A stretch of 64,000 nt of DNA, from assembly GCA_001051155.2 (NCBI GenBank), contig JYIP02000005.1, positions 4,402,001 to 4,466,000 on the forward strand, in the 5' to 3' direction. A program made the position numbers and the translations under genes. The stretch's first letter is position 1; each line of letters opens with the position of its first letter. The stretch comes from Chrysoporthe austroafricana. Its lineage: Eukaryota > Ascomycota > Sordariomycetes > Diaporthales > Cryphonectriaceae. Positions 1-10,056 of the stretch are shown one piece after another. A model generated the notes under the pieces. The model was not told where the DNA came from. It saw nothing but the letters and a program-made list of their open reading frames with translations, and ran no database searches.

Positions 1-1450
1 CCAGCGAGGGAACTTGCGGCAAGTGGGCTGTTCCGTTCAGTTGCGGTCGGCGGCTCTCCCGGGCAGTCCGACGTCGCTTGGCAGGCATTTCGAGTTCGAG
101 CTCAAAGATTCCCGGTGTTGATGTTGCCCGTTTCCGTATGGGAAAGGCCGTCCACTTGGTTGAAGTTCCTGTCAGCGTGGGGATCTGCTGAAGCTCGATG
201 TCGCCCGGATCCTGCTCATTCTCGACTGTCGGCCAAGGCAGGGCTGCCACCGAAGCGTCTGTTGGCGGTTCTGCCCCGACAGCACTGGTGAGAAGCCTGG
301 CATATGCATTCAGATGCGGCGAACACAGATCCTCCCTGCATGCCCCGTACAGTCTAGCGAGCGTGTTGGCATCGGCAGGCTGCTCCTCATCTAATATGCC
401 GAGCAAAGCATCTGGCACAGCGCGGCAACTGCACTGTATGCCGTGCACGGGCAAGATAGGTGCTGCTGGATCGTAGAGCCTACGCGGCGTGAGCTGCGAC
501 GCCGAGGCGTCGTCCACGGGAATGCTGCCCACGCTTGGCGCCGAGCCTTCCCAGTTGAGACCTAGACAGTCAGATGGCGGTGGAGAGACGCGTCTGCCGT
601 TCACGTCTGGTTGGGTCGCCGTTCGTAGCTGTGGTGCTACCGCCATCGGGAGCACGCCTTCCTGAAGCACCCCACTGCCCGGTGTATAAGAGTGCTGTGG
701 GGCGGAGCCCCGACGGTTCCTCTCGATCGAGTCTACATCAGGATTGGAGATGGTATCACTTGTTTCGCCCACCGAGAAAATGTCTGAATGGCAGCCGGCA
801 TATTCCTCCGATGAAGTGGACACAGGGGGGTGATCGAGATGATCTAAGGGGGCCGTGGGCGCGGGCGCGGGAGCGGATGCGACAGGAAGTGTAACCGCAC
901 CTGGAGCTGCAAACGGGACCGCGACCGGGCCTGAATTCGAGGTTTGAGAGTCGCGTTCGTTCTTGGTTGTGAGTGCAGGAAAACGTGTGAGGCCGTTGCC
1001 GAGGGCGATATGCGGATGTATTGGCGGGTGCGCGAATGGAATGCGAGGCGGCATGGCACTCATCGGCTCGACACTCGACCTCATCATGATGAGACCCTCC
1101 GCCAACTCGAGGGTGGACGGGCACTCCTCGTGGGCCCGAGGGGGGCGCGGGCCATTGCTGGCGGGACTGTGCAAGGCGGACGGCTTGATATCGGAGTGGT
1201 CGTTGGAGGCCAGGGCTGAGGCCGAGGCTGAGACTGCCACCGGAAGAGACACAGGCTCAGCACCAGGCACGGGCATGGGCACAGGCACTGATGCAGCCGG
1301 GGCTGTTGAATCTCGAGTTTTCAGGGGGCCACTTCCGGAGGAGGTCGGGGTTCCATCGCATGCACAAAAGAACGCCTGGGGGCAGTATCCATCCGGAGCT
1401 CGAGGGGCGAGGTGGCGGACGGGACTCGCCCCGGGATGAGGGTGTGCCAT
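1..1450 (-). CDS. Proline-rich hypothetical protein, 3' truncated by window edge
   Basis: The reverse strand stays open from an ATG at 1450 to base 1 with no stop, giving at least 483 residues; the C-terminus lies outside the window. I do not recognise a family. The N-terminal third is rich in Pro, Ala and Ser, with a small Cys cluster near residues 22-29 (YCPQAFFCAC). The middle is low-complexity. A more ordered part follows, around residues 320-370, including GIQCSCRAVPDALLG and a leucine-rich stretch. A basic KRRRTARESRR patch sits near the visible end and could act as a nuclear localisation signal. The same frame is open upstream of the ATG to about 1735 with similar proline-rich coding, so the true start may be in an earlier exon. 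A transcription-factor-like or regulatory protein is possible, but that is inference only. Confidence 0.6.
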   Translation of the reverse strand, partial: MAHPHPGASPVRHLAPRAPDGYCPQAFFCACDGTPTSSGSGPLKTRDSTAPAASVPVPMPVPGAEPVSLPVAVSASASALASNDHSDIKPSALHSPASNGPRPPRAHEECPSTLELAEGLIMMRSSVEPMSAMPPRIPFAHPPIHPHIALGNGLTRFPALTTKNERDSQTSNSGPVAVPFAAPGAVTLPVASAPAPAPTAPLDHLDHPPVSTSSEEYAGCHSDIFSVGETSDTISNPDVDSIERNRRGSAPQHSYTPGSGVLQEGVLPMAVAPQLRTATQPDVNGRRVSPPPSDCLGLNWEGSAPSVGSIPVDDASASQLTPRRLYDPAAPILPVHGIQCSCRAVPDALLGILDEEQPADANTLARLYGACREDLCSPHLNAYARLLTSAVGAEPPTDASVAALPWPTVENEQDPGDIELQQIPTLTGTSTKWTAFPIRKRATSTPGIFELELEMPAKRRRTARESRRPQLNGTAHLPQVPSL

Positions 1451-4400
1451 GAAGAAAGTGGGTAATATGGTGAGGGCGGACAGGCTCGATGTCAATTCAT
1501 GACACTGGTGAGGATGAGGCTCTGGATGGGATAGAGTGCATGCAGCTGGCAAGGGCTCGTTTGGCGGCAGGCCAAACGAAACTCCAGGGTGCCCTGGTCC
1601 TGGGCCTGCTAGGCTTGTAGGCCGTGGGGAGCTGGGCACTGCTGGGGTGCAAGGGTCCCGACAGCCTGGAGGGCCTGTGGAATGGGGCAGACTCACTGCG
1701 GATTTAGGGGACTGGCACGCCCGCAGCAGCAAACGTCACAACAAACGTCAACAGCGGAGTATGTTTAGCGCGGTCCTGAGCTGAGATGAGACTTTGACGA
1801 CCTAGCACGTCTACACCCGCCAGAAGAAGCTTGAGAGGATTTTGAACTTAATTACAAAGATGGACTATATGAGAATGCAGGGAACTCGAACCAAATTTGT
1901 GCACTGCCTCGCTGCCTGTGTGAAGGGCTGGAGCCTGTGATGGAGCGTGCCGTATTCAGGTCTCTACTCGGTACGCCAATGTCTGCCTACCCAATGTAGG
2001 CGCTTGAAGCTACTGGGGAGCTCATGCCAGGCTGCATGCAGCAAGCGGGGTGATTACAGAACCGAGCTCGTATACAAGAACCGGGATAACATCGCCCTGT
2101 GGGATGGCCCAAGCTCCTTAACAACCCGCTGCCCCTCCCACATGTTGAGCCTCAAGTCTAATTAAACCTCTGCCTCGATTGAACAAAAGCCCCTGTCTGC
2201 TGTTTGGTTTCAAAGATAGTTACCTTGCGTAGATTAGGTGATGTATTCTATCTTGCCCGCCGTTTCGGCCTCAATCACCAAGAATCCTCTTGCCTATTGT
2301 TGCTCCCCTTTTAGTCCGCTTTCACTCCGTTCTCATCTCGATCTGCGCTGTCTCAGTCTAAGGCTCCGGCCGAAATCACAGTCACGATATCAAGTGGGAC
2401 ACCGGCTCCGTGCAGAGATCTGGGTCCGACTCTGAGGGGCAGAGGTATGCCGCCTCTTTGTCACGTCATACCAGACACGTGGGCTGCGAGCCACAACGGC
2501 GCACGTTCATGGCCTTTGTATCAAGATGATGTGCTAGGGCTGAAGCGGTCGGGAGTAACCGCCAATATCATGGTAAGGCGTCTTCGACATGCGCCAAGTC
2601 GCGATGAACCTTTTTTTTCACTGTGTACCATCCCCTCGGTGCTGCATAGACGGACGGACACGATCTTCACTTGACGAGCCTCATGCTGTCGTGGCAGACA
2701 GGACCATTTGCGTGGGGCCAGTTGAGGCCGAGGTTGCTTTCTGCCAGACCCCCCTGCTCCTCTAGTCAGGATCTGACCATCAAGGTCCTCGTGGAATTCA
2801 CTCATGCCGCCGTCATGCCGACCTCAGCAGCCCCCCCTCCCATATTCCTCTATTCCTGCCTTCACGTGTCGAGGCGGGTGCAGCCTTTCACGCACGTCTC
2901 CGGCCGAGCTGTGCTGAGAAGCGAAAGGTGGGCCCGGTTCAGATGATTTGTAACCAGTCCGTCGTCGGTCTTGGGAGGGCTGCAATCGTTGCCATCCCAC
3001 TCTGGTCCGCCCTCGTGCGCCCTTGGCAAGCAGCCCTCGGTGTAACCCATCATGATACAGCGCGGTGGTAACAGTGGGTTGACCAGGTCGCCACTACTAA
3101 TGGTAGCCTCGCCAGGAGATCATCCATCGTCCCCGTCTAGCCCGATGACCGCTTCCTTCGGACCTGGTTGCAGCTCCTGGTTCACCACATAGCAAGGTTG
3201 TCTTGTCGCCGAGAGCCCAAGCCTGAAGTTTATTGCCCTTGGTCTGGGTGACAACCCGAGGACCACCTGTTGGTTGTTGGTGAGCAGCTGAGCTACTAGC
3301 CACTCTGGAGCTAAGAAATCCCGCTTTCGGCGTAGCAGACGAGCGTTGTCCTAGCGGTGCTAACATGCCCGAGTGTCTGAACCCAGCTGTTGTTGGCCCG
3401 GGGGATGAGACGCCGCCCGCGACGAGTCACCCTCGGTGGGCGTGATCTGATCCCCTCCCCGTTTGACCCAGATGACCCACAGCTCAAGGCTGAACGGGTC
3501 AGGCCAGCGTTGCAAGACTGCCTCTGCGCAGGTTTGTCCTGTCCTGCCCCGAATGTGCGCCCTCGTGACCGAAGAGGGGCTGCACAGGTTGAGGCCATGT
3601 CATCGTCTCTTAAACTTTGCGCCCGCAGAGATCCAAGAAAATCGTATCTCCGAGGGGTTGCAGCATGATACAAGCAATAATACCCAGCATAGATCGGGAG
3701 GCCCTGGGCGAAGGTGTTGCTAAAACAGGCCAAGAGGGTGGAGGAAAGTCGAGGTCGTCGTGAGGACCTTGATGGCCAGCGCTGCATGGGTACTACGCAC
3801 CACGTATTAGCTGCGTCAGGCTGACTCCGGCGCCACTGTTACATTTTACCTCAGGCCCCCCCTCGCGCCCTGTAATCGGCAACGTGCGCCGGTACCACAT
3901 ACCAGTAGAGACGTACCTGGCACCACCTGACCCGCCTGAGTGCCTGGCTAGGGACTTACCGGGCAATAAGTAGACACCCACGACGACAGCTATCGCATTA
4001 ACCCCCGCAGCCCTCCCTGCTCGTCCCGCTGCAGGACTCGGCTCTTCTAGGGACCGCCTCCATAAAAGAACCCTGCGCAGCACCAATAGGCATGCCTCAA
4101 ATTTCTCAGTGGTGCACCCTGGTTGGTCTATTCGATTCTGACACTGAGCGCCTATCTGTTGCGACGAAAGGGGAAAAAAATAGTTAGGAAAAAAAAAAAG
4201 AGGTGACGGGCATGAGCCATCAAGGTCCTCACGAAGACACAAGGCCAACCTATGCGCTCCGCCCTCCGCCCTCCGCCCAGCAGAGCTTGTTCCCTCGCCC
4301 AGTTGCCCGCGCCCACGCCCACACCAAGCATACGGCCCCCGGCGTACAAGTACCACCCAAACCTTGACCGAAGTCCCAGAATCCTCAGGACTTGAACCAT

Positions 4401-4842
4401 CTTGGTATATGGCACCGGCTAGTGAACAACCAAAGTCGGCGCACATCCGGCCCAAGTCCCTCAAGGTTCTCTTCCGCCCCACCACGCGCCCTGGCCTGCG
4501 CATCCATTCCCACAGCCACCAGGTCCAGATATATCTTTGCCCGCGTCGATAAAAGACGGTGCAGCCACCTCGTCGTCAGCAGCTTCTTCACGACCCCCTA
4601 TTCCACGTCGATCTCACTGTTGCCTTCTTCTTCTTATTCCCCCCCCTCCTCCTCTTCCTCCTCTTTCTCCTCCTTCTCCTACCCCTCCTTCTCCTACCCC
4701 TCCTCCTCGTCTCTGCTGCAGAGCGCCCTTCGTCCTCTCCATCGCGACGCCGTGTCTGGGACCTCTCTGCCCCTCCCCCTCTTTTCACCTCGCCCTCATA
4801 ATACCTACCTAGACAAAGCGCTTGTGAGCCACACACGCGACA
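1451..4842. other. Intergenic, no supported gene
   Basis: The first 285 bases continue the open frame of the left-edge gene on the reverse strand (possible extra N-terminal coding). Beyond about 1740 I see only short unsupported reading frames in all six frames. The interval ends in a pyrimidine-rich tract at about 4600-4730, dominated by CCTCCT and CTTCTCC units, which probably belongs to the promoter or 5' UTR of the downstream ZIP transporter gene. Confidence 0.5.
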
Positions 4843-5922
4843 ATGTCTGCTGACGCACCTACCAGCGTCACAGTTGATTGTGACACTGGTAACGACTATG
4901 ACGGCCGCCTGGGCCTGCGCATCTCCTCCATCTTCGTCATCCTCGTGGCGTCCCTCATCGGTGCCGTGGCCCCCACCATCATGGCTCGGTCGAGTCGCAT
5001 GATGGTTCCCAAGACTGCCTTCTTTATTGCGAAGTACTTTGGGTCTGGTGTCATCATAGCAACGGCCTTCATCCACCTGTTGGCCCCCGCCAGCGATGCG
5101 CTCACCTCACCATGCTTTCCGGCTGATTCCGTCATCCTCAGCTACGACTGGGCAGAGGGCATAGCCCTCATGACCATCTTCCTCATGTTCTTCGTCGAGC
5201 TGCTCGCCAGCCGCTTTGAGTGGAGCTTGGAGGGCGCCCACAGCCATGACCCCTCGCGGGAGCTCATCTCATCGTCGACGATTAAGAAGCAGTCTGATGT
5301 TGAGAACGTTGCTGCCGCCGACACCACGGCCACCTCTGCCGAGGACTCGCGCTTCACCCATGACGTCTCTTACCCGCCCGGCGGCGAGGACCACCTCGGC
5401 CACAAGCGCGACCACACCGATCCCGACTCCTTTGCCGCGCAGATGACGGCCCTGTTCATCCTGGAGTTTGGCGTCATCTTCCACTCCATCTTTATCGGGC
5501 TCACCCTCGCCGTCGCGGGCTCTGAGTTCAACGTCCTGTACATCGTCCTCGTCTTCCACCAGGGCTTCGAGGGTCTCGGTCTCGGCACCCGGTTGGCTGT
5601 CGCCCAGTGGCCCAAGGGAAAGGAATACCTACCCTATGTGCTCGGCTTCGCCTACGCGCTGTCCACCCCACTCGCCATCGCCATCGGTATTGGCGTCCGA
5701 CAGACACTCGCCCCGGACAGCCTGAAGACCTCGCTGGTCAACGGCATCTTTGATTCCATCTCGGCTGGCATCCTCATCTACACCGGCCTGGTCGAGCTGA
5801 TGGCTCACGAATTCATGTTCAACGTGCAAATGCGCAAGAGCAGCATTGGCATGACGCTGTCGGCTTTCGGATGCATGTGCCTTGGCGCGGGATTGATGGC
5901 CCTGCTCGGCAAATGGGCGTGA
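4843..5922 (+). CDS. ZIP-family zinc/iron permease
   Basis: This is an intronless gene of 359 residues, the usual length for fungal plasma-membrane ZIP (ZRT-type) transporters that import Zn2+ or Fe2+. Eight hydrophobic segments are visible, beginning with LRISSIFVILVASLIGAVA near residue 25. A variable His-containing loop (SHDPSRE ... HLGHKRDH) lies between TM3 and TM4. TM4 carries the signature His (FHSIFIGLTLAVAGSEF) and TM5 carries FHQGFEGLGLGTRLA; these His and Glu residues form the transport path in the family. The ATG lies in ACAATGTCT, a good fungal start context, after a CT-rich leader. It converges with a metallothionein gene about 500 bp downstream, which suggests a local metal-homeostasis theme. 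Zn versus Fe specificity cannot be told from sequence alone. Confidence 0.95.
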   Translation: MSADAPTSVTVDCDTGNDYDGRLGLRISSIFVILVASLIGAVAPTIMARSSRMMVPKTAFFIAKYFGSGVIIATAFIHLLAPASDALTSPCFPADSVILSYDWAEGIALMTIFLMFFVELLASRFEWSLEGAHSHDPSRELISSSTIKKQSDVENVAAADTTATSAEDSRFTHDVSYPPGGEDHLGHKRDHTDPDSFAAQMTALFILEFGVIFHSIFIGLTLAVAGSEFNVLYIVLVFHQGFEGLGLGTRLAVAQWPKGKEYLPYVLGFAYALSTPLAIAIGIGVRQTLAPDSLKTSLVNGIFDSISAGILIYTGLVELMAHEFMFNVQMRKSSIGMTLSAFGCMCLGAGLMALLGKWA

Positions 5923-6446
5923 AGGAATGGTATAATGGTGTCGTAACTGAAGGGCAAGCGAGGGAAAAGATCGACACATGTCATCAGGAAGTGGCGCCGT
6001 ATAGGCACCCAGACACCACACGGTTCAGGACAGATATGCGGGCGGGCAAGAATTACAAGCCTGTTGTTCGGCTTCCGGTATGTATGGCATGCAGGCTTAC
6101 GTTATCCAGCACATCATGTGTTCGAGAAGCGGTTAAGACCGGAATTGTTTTGATAGAGTAAGTTCTTCCGGACTCTACCCGGTGTGGAAAACCTGCAAGG
6201 CTAATGCAGGTCGATAGGTAGCTAGACAATACCCTTTAATCATGAAATGAGAGTATGGATTTCTCCCAGCTTGGCCAGTGAGCATCTAATTTACAGGAAG
6301 TGACGGCCGTGGATCCATGAGCACAGTGTTTTCACTCCGTATCCGATACTGATCCAGCCTCAAGCAGCACAGCGAAGAATAATACCAAGCGAGTGTGTAT
6401 CAACGTTGACTTTGAAAGGAAAACGTTTCGAGCGACGACAGCCGGC
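5923..6446. other. Convergent 3' intergenic
   Basis: This 524-bp interval separates the 3' ends of the ZIP transporter (+) and the metallothionein (-). It is probably the two 3' UTRs; no other structure was seen. Confidence 0.5.
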
Positions 6447-6663
6447 TCAGTGCTGTAGGCCTCATCAGTCGCCGCACTCCACACGCTACAGGGACGGAGC
6501 AGAAACTCACCTTGCAAGTGGCACAGCTACAGCTGGAGGTGCATTGTCCACCGTTGCAGCATTGAGTGCAGGCGCTGCCCAGGGACGAGATCAGTCAAGG
6601 TCGAGAGGAGGGGTGGACTACTTTGATCCCGGGTAAGGCCAAGTGAACTCACCAGCCAGCCAT
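6447..6663 (-). CDS. Metallothionein, 26 residues, three exons
   Basis: This small Cys-rich protein was reconstructed from splice signals. Exon 1 (6653-6663) starts at an ATG in CAACAATGGCT. Intron 1 (6575-6652) has donor GTGAGT, a TGACTGAT branch region and acceptor GGGCAG. Exon 2 is 6511-6574. Intron 2 (6453-6510) has donor GTGAGT, a CTGAT branch and acceptor CTACAG. Exon 3 (6447-6452) encodes one residue plus stop. The product has 8 Cys in 26 residues, at positions 4, 6, 9, 10, 15, 19, 21 and 24, with CxC and CSCxxC motifs and no aromatic residues, as in fungal Cu/Zn metallothioneins, which bind metal ions as cytosolic thiolate clusters. A TATATAA box lies about 140 bp upstream. If intron 2 were retained, the C-terminus would be longer and poor in Cys. 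It neighbours a ZIP metal transporter. Confidence 0.75.
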
Positions 6664-8664
6664 TGTTGATTGGTATATGGGGGTGTCTTGGGTGTTGGTA
6701 TGGGTGATCGCTCTCTGGTTTTGATATTTAGAAGGAACTTGGGAATTCTGGAAGGGAAGGTTCTTCAATCTCTGGAAAAGCAAGAAGGAAACAGAGGCGG
6801 GTTTATATACCCTTCGAACACCCGACTTGGATCGACAAGATAAGGCGGCAGGACCTCTGAGGGGAAACACCATCATTCCGCGTGGGGTCGCATGACACGA
6901 CAGCGGCGGGCGGCCTGCTCGCCTCGTCTGCTGAGCGAATTCCCGGCCTCTTTCCTTGAACGTGGTGGCCAAGCTGTATGCAAGTGTTGGGCTAGTTGGC
7001 TAGTCTACCCAGCATGGTGCTTGTGAAGGACTCCACAGTCATCATGATCGGGCGGTCAGGTGGGTATGGGTGGGATACTGTTATTCCTGAGGGCATTTCT
7101 TGCCTTTATCGGATGAGAGAAAAGTGAAGGAGTTTCCTCAACTGCAGCAAGTCCAGCTCACAGCTACTCATAACGTGCTCCGTCTCTACGAACCTAAGAC
7201 GGTGAAATTCGCGCCATAGCAGAATCCCCCGGATCGCAACTCTAAACATAAAATAAACCTCACTATGTAGACCAAGAAACCATCCCCCACTCTGCTTCCT
7301 TAACAGTCAAGAGAGATGCGTGAGAGGGAGAGCTGAAGAGTGTGGGCGAGAGTGACAACGGACCAATGTCCATGCACCACAACCCACCCTTTCCCGAGAG
7401 GACCAGATGCGGGTGCCTGTCTTAGGTAACTAGTACTCGTCACCGGTCTGCCGTGAAACCTTTAGGCATCCTTCAAGGGCAGGGAAGCGCAAGGTAACCA
7501 GCCCAAGCCATGGCGTGGGGGGGGGCCACTACTGTGGGTGTACGTGCCGGCTCGTGACCATCACACGACCCAATGCGGCCGCCCGGCGCTTTTGCTGTCG
7601 TACGCTGTACCTAGGGGAACGCCGAACCAAAGGGGAGTCTGCCGGTCATCTATTCGTGGACGCCTTTCAGCTTAAGGCTTAGTTGGGCGCACACCGCAGA
7701 CAACAGCGCCACCAAGGGCACTCATTGGGTCGGGTGCCGACGACACAACCCTCCAAGCCCTGGTTTTCCTGCAGAGATACAGCCTCTAGGCATAGCTATC
7801 TGATAGGGTTTCGTAATGGGACAGTTGGCCAGGGCATTCATTGGTCTCCCAATCCACAGACCTTACGCCTAGCCACAGCATTCGTTGGACTTGGTTCTCC
7901 GCCGATGTCACTTGCAGAAATCGCTGGTTAGAGCATGGCAAATGCAGTACCTTTCCAAGCAGAAATTGCGCTTCCATCCAGTCGAGTATAATTTCTATAC
8001 TTAGCCTTGCTGCAGCAAAACTTTGGCGCTTCTTGTCAACCATGACCTCGGTTAATGCCATTACTTAGTATAGGTCCCCGGGGGGGGGGTGTTGAACAGT
8101 TGACCCTCCGAGGATCCACAGAAGTGTGTTACATCAAGAATGGACAAGTCAGGTGAATGCAAATGATCAAAATGCTTCTGAAAATGCTAGAACTCAGGTA
8201 AAGTTGCCGTCCCGTGACGATCCGTAACTCCAACGCCCCATGCAAATGTGGTACCAACCAGGCCGTAGCTTATGGCAACGTCATTTGCTGTATCTCTTGA
8301 GCAACCGAGGATGCCCATATTTGGAAGTGATATCCATAGTATGCGTGTCCTCTTGCAACTCGCACATAAGCATCGATTCCACTCATGATTGAAACCCCTG
8401 CCTCCAAAACGACAAGCCGCAGGCAAAACCACAACCCCTGGAAATATGGCCAGAATTACGCGTATGATTGTTCAGCGAGGCGCCTTCGACTGACTCCACA
8501 ACAACTGGCTGGCTGATAGATGCGTGACGACACGGCTTCTTTGAGAGTGTGGGTGCACTGGCACACTCTGAGAGGTCGCACAACAAGTCGGGGTCGTTCA
8601 CATCGGCGACACTGGTACCTGGCGTGTTGAAATGCTTTTGTCTGGGGCGGCTCCAGGATCCTTG
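6664..8664. other. Intergenic, promoter of metallothionein plus unassigned DNA
   Basis: The part nearest 6664 is the 5' leader and TATA-containing promoter of the metallothionein. From about 7000 to 8660 there are only short reading frames without ATG context or recognisable protein features, plus short poly-G runs near 7519 and 8083. The right end is the 3' flank of the reverse-strand gene that stops at 8665. Confidence 0.5.
6801..6810 (-). promoter_or_regulatory. TATA box of the metallothionein gene
   Basis: On the reverse strand the sequence reads GTATATAAAC, about 140 bp upstream of the metallothionein ATG. The interval between them is pyrimidine-rich and then A/C-rich, as expected for a short 5' UTR. 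A strong TATA box fits an inducible gene. Confidence 0.6.
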
Positions 8665-10056
8665 CTAAGATTCGTTGCTGAATGGTGAGCAGGGCTTGCG
8701 ACCTGGGTCTGCTAGCGATTTGCTCTGCCGTAGACCAGCGCGGAGTTTGCGGCGCCTTTCGAGCTGGTCAGTGTCTAGCTTGATATTGCGCCGTTTTGGA
8801 CTCCTGCTCAACTTCTTTATCGCCTCGGAGGAGGACGAAGATGATGACGTAGGGGGAGTAGGCAAGGCACAGCTCACAACGTCCCGCTGGGGAGGGAGCA
8901 GAGCACCGCTGACGAGATATTTCCTGACTGGCGCCTGGGTCCTCCTGAACCGCTCACGCACAAAATCATTGAAGTCATGCTCCGTCATGGCCCTCGCATG
9001 GCCCTTGTACCACGGTTCGACAGCGGCTCTGGCGTTGTTCATGGGATTGTTGCTCGCAGCTTCGTTGGCCTTGACAATAGTCTCCTTGTTGTTGGTCTCA
9101 ACACGCTTAGGCTTCTTGGACTGAGACATGCTGTCAACTGCTGCACTCGTTCCAATAGGATATGCTTTCTCGTCTTGGGTAGACAAGACGGACGCACTGG
9201 GTTTATCAGACTGACTTTCCTGCTTGAAAGCGGCCGCGTGGTGTTTGTCCTTGCCCGCCTGCTCCTTCTTTGTCTTCTTCCGTTGCTCTTTCTCGGGCTT
9301 CAGGCCAGCCGGTCCATCGCCAAACTTCCTCTGCCTCGATTTTCCCCTGACATGGTCGTCAAACGCGCCGTCTAAGCCTTGCGGGCGTTTGCTGTCATCC
9401 TCAGGGCCAGCAACGTCCGGATCGTCTTGGTCTTCATCATCTGAGGAGCCGGATTCGGAATCGGAAGAATCGGACGCAGGTTTCATAGGGGCCCGGCCAT
9501 CATCATCGCCGTCTGAGTCGGAGCCGGAGGACGAAGTGGCATCATCCCCGTCTTCAGGTCGACGCGGGTGCTCGCGGTCTTCAAGGCAGGGGCCGAGGAG
9601 GCGCTTGAACTTCCACTGCAGGGTCCTGATCAGGTCGAGGTCGGCTGCGCGCTCGGTCGAAGGGTCGCATCTGTAGAGTCTCTCCCTCTCCTCAAGAGCC
9701 TTGTTCTGCAATCGAATGTGTCTTCTCTCCCGTCTTGCAAGCGCCTCGCTCTGTCTCAGAAGCTGCTCGCGCGGCAGCCAGTCTTTGGCGGAGAGGGTCT
9801 GCAGGTCTCTCTGGGCTTCCCGCAGGATGGCGCTGTCGACCGCCTCTCGCTTTTCAATCAACCTTGTCGTCTTTTTCTTGATGACACGACGGGCTTTCTC
9901 GGTCAATGGCTTGGCTAGATGACTGCCGGTGACGCCGTGGTAGCTGGGCTGCAAGATGTTAGCGCGCTTCACCTTGGGAATGAGGCGCCAGTCAATCTTG
10001 TCGCTCTTCGGGCCAGCGGCGCCGTCGCCCTGTATGGCAGTTGCGATTGGTGCCAT
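8665..10056 (-). CDS. Hypothetical charged, probably nuclear protein
   Basis: The frame encodes 463 residues from the first ATG at 10056; the frame is open further upstream but without an ATG. I do not recognise the family. The N-terminal 170 residues look ordered: IDWRLIPKVKRANILQPSYHG, then a highly basic helical stretch (KARRVIKKKTTRLIEKRE) and long charged helices with a possible coiled coil (LLRQSEALARRERRHIRLQNK), ending in LQWKFKRLLGPC. An acidic Ser/Asp-rich block follows, then Lys-rich linkers and a second conserved-looking segment near the C-terminus (VEPWYKGHARAMTEHDFNDF) before a basic tail (SPKRRNIKL). Alternating basic and acidic low-complexity blocks are typical of nuclear or nucleolar proteins, but no function can be assigned. 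Confidence 0.75.
   Translation of the reverse strand: MAPIATAIQGDGAAGPKSDKIDWRLIPKVKRANILQPSYHGVTGSHLAKPLTEKARRVIKKKTTRLIEKREAVDSAILREAQRDLQTLSAKDWLPREQLLRQSEALARRERRHIRLQNKALEERERLYRCDPSTERAADLDLIRTLQWKFKRLLGPCLEDREHPRRPEDGDDATSSSGSDSDGDDDGRAPMKPASDSSDSESGSSDDEDQDDPDVAGPEDDSKRPQGLDGAFDDHVRGKSRQRKFGDGPAGLKPEKEQRKKTKKEQAGKDKHHAAAFKQESQSDKPSASVLSTQDEKAYPIGTSAAVDSMSQSKKPKRVETNNKETIVKANEAASNNPMNNARAAVEPWYKGHARAMTEHDFNDFVRERFRRTQAPVRKYLVSGALLPPQRDVVSCALPTPPTSSSSSSSEAIKKLSRSPKRRNIKLDTDQLERRRKLRAGLRQSKSLADPGRKPCSPFSNES

Noticed and set aside
1870..1900. tRNA-like GGTTCGAGTTCC (B-box) on the reverse strand
   Set aside because: The flanks do not form a T-stem or an acceptor stem, and no A-box lies at the expected distance.
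3793..4503. 236-codon reverse frame in the left intergenic region
   Set aside because: Residue content and lack of splice-consistent extension or motif suggest a chance frame in GC-rich DNA.
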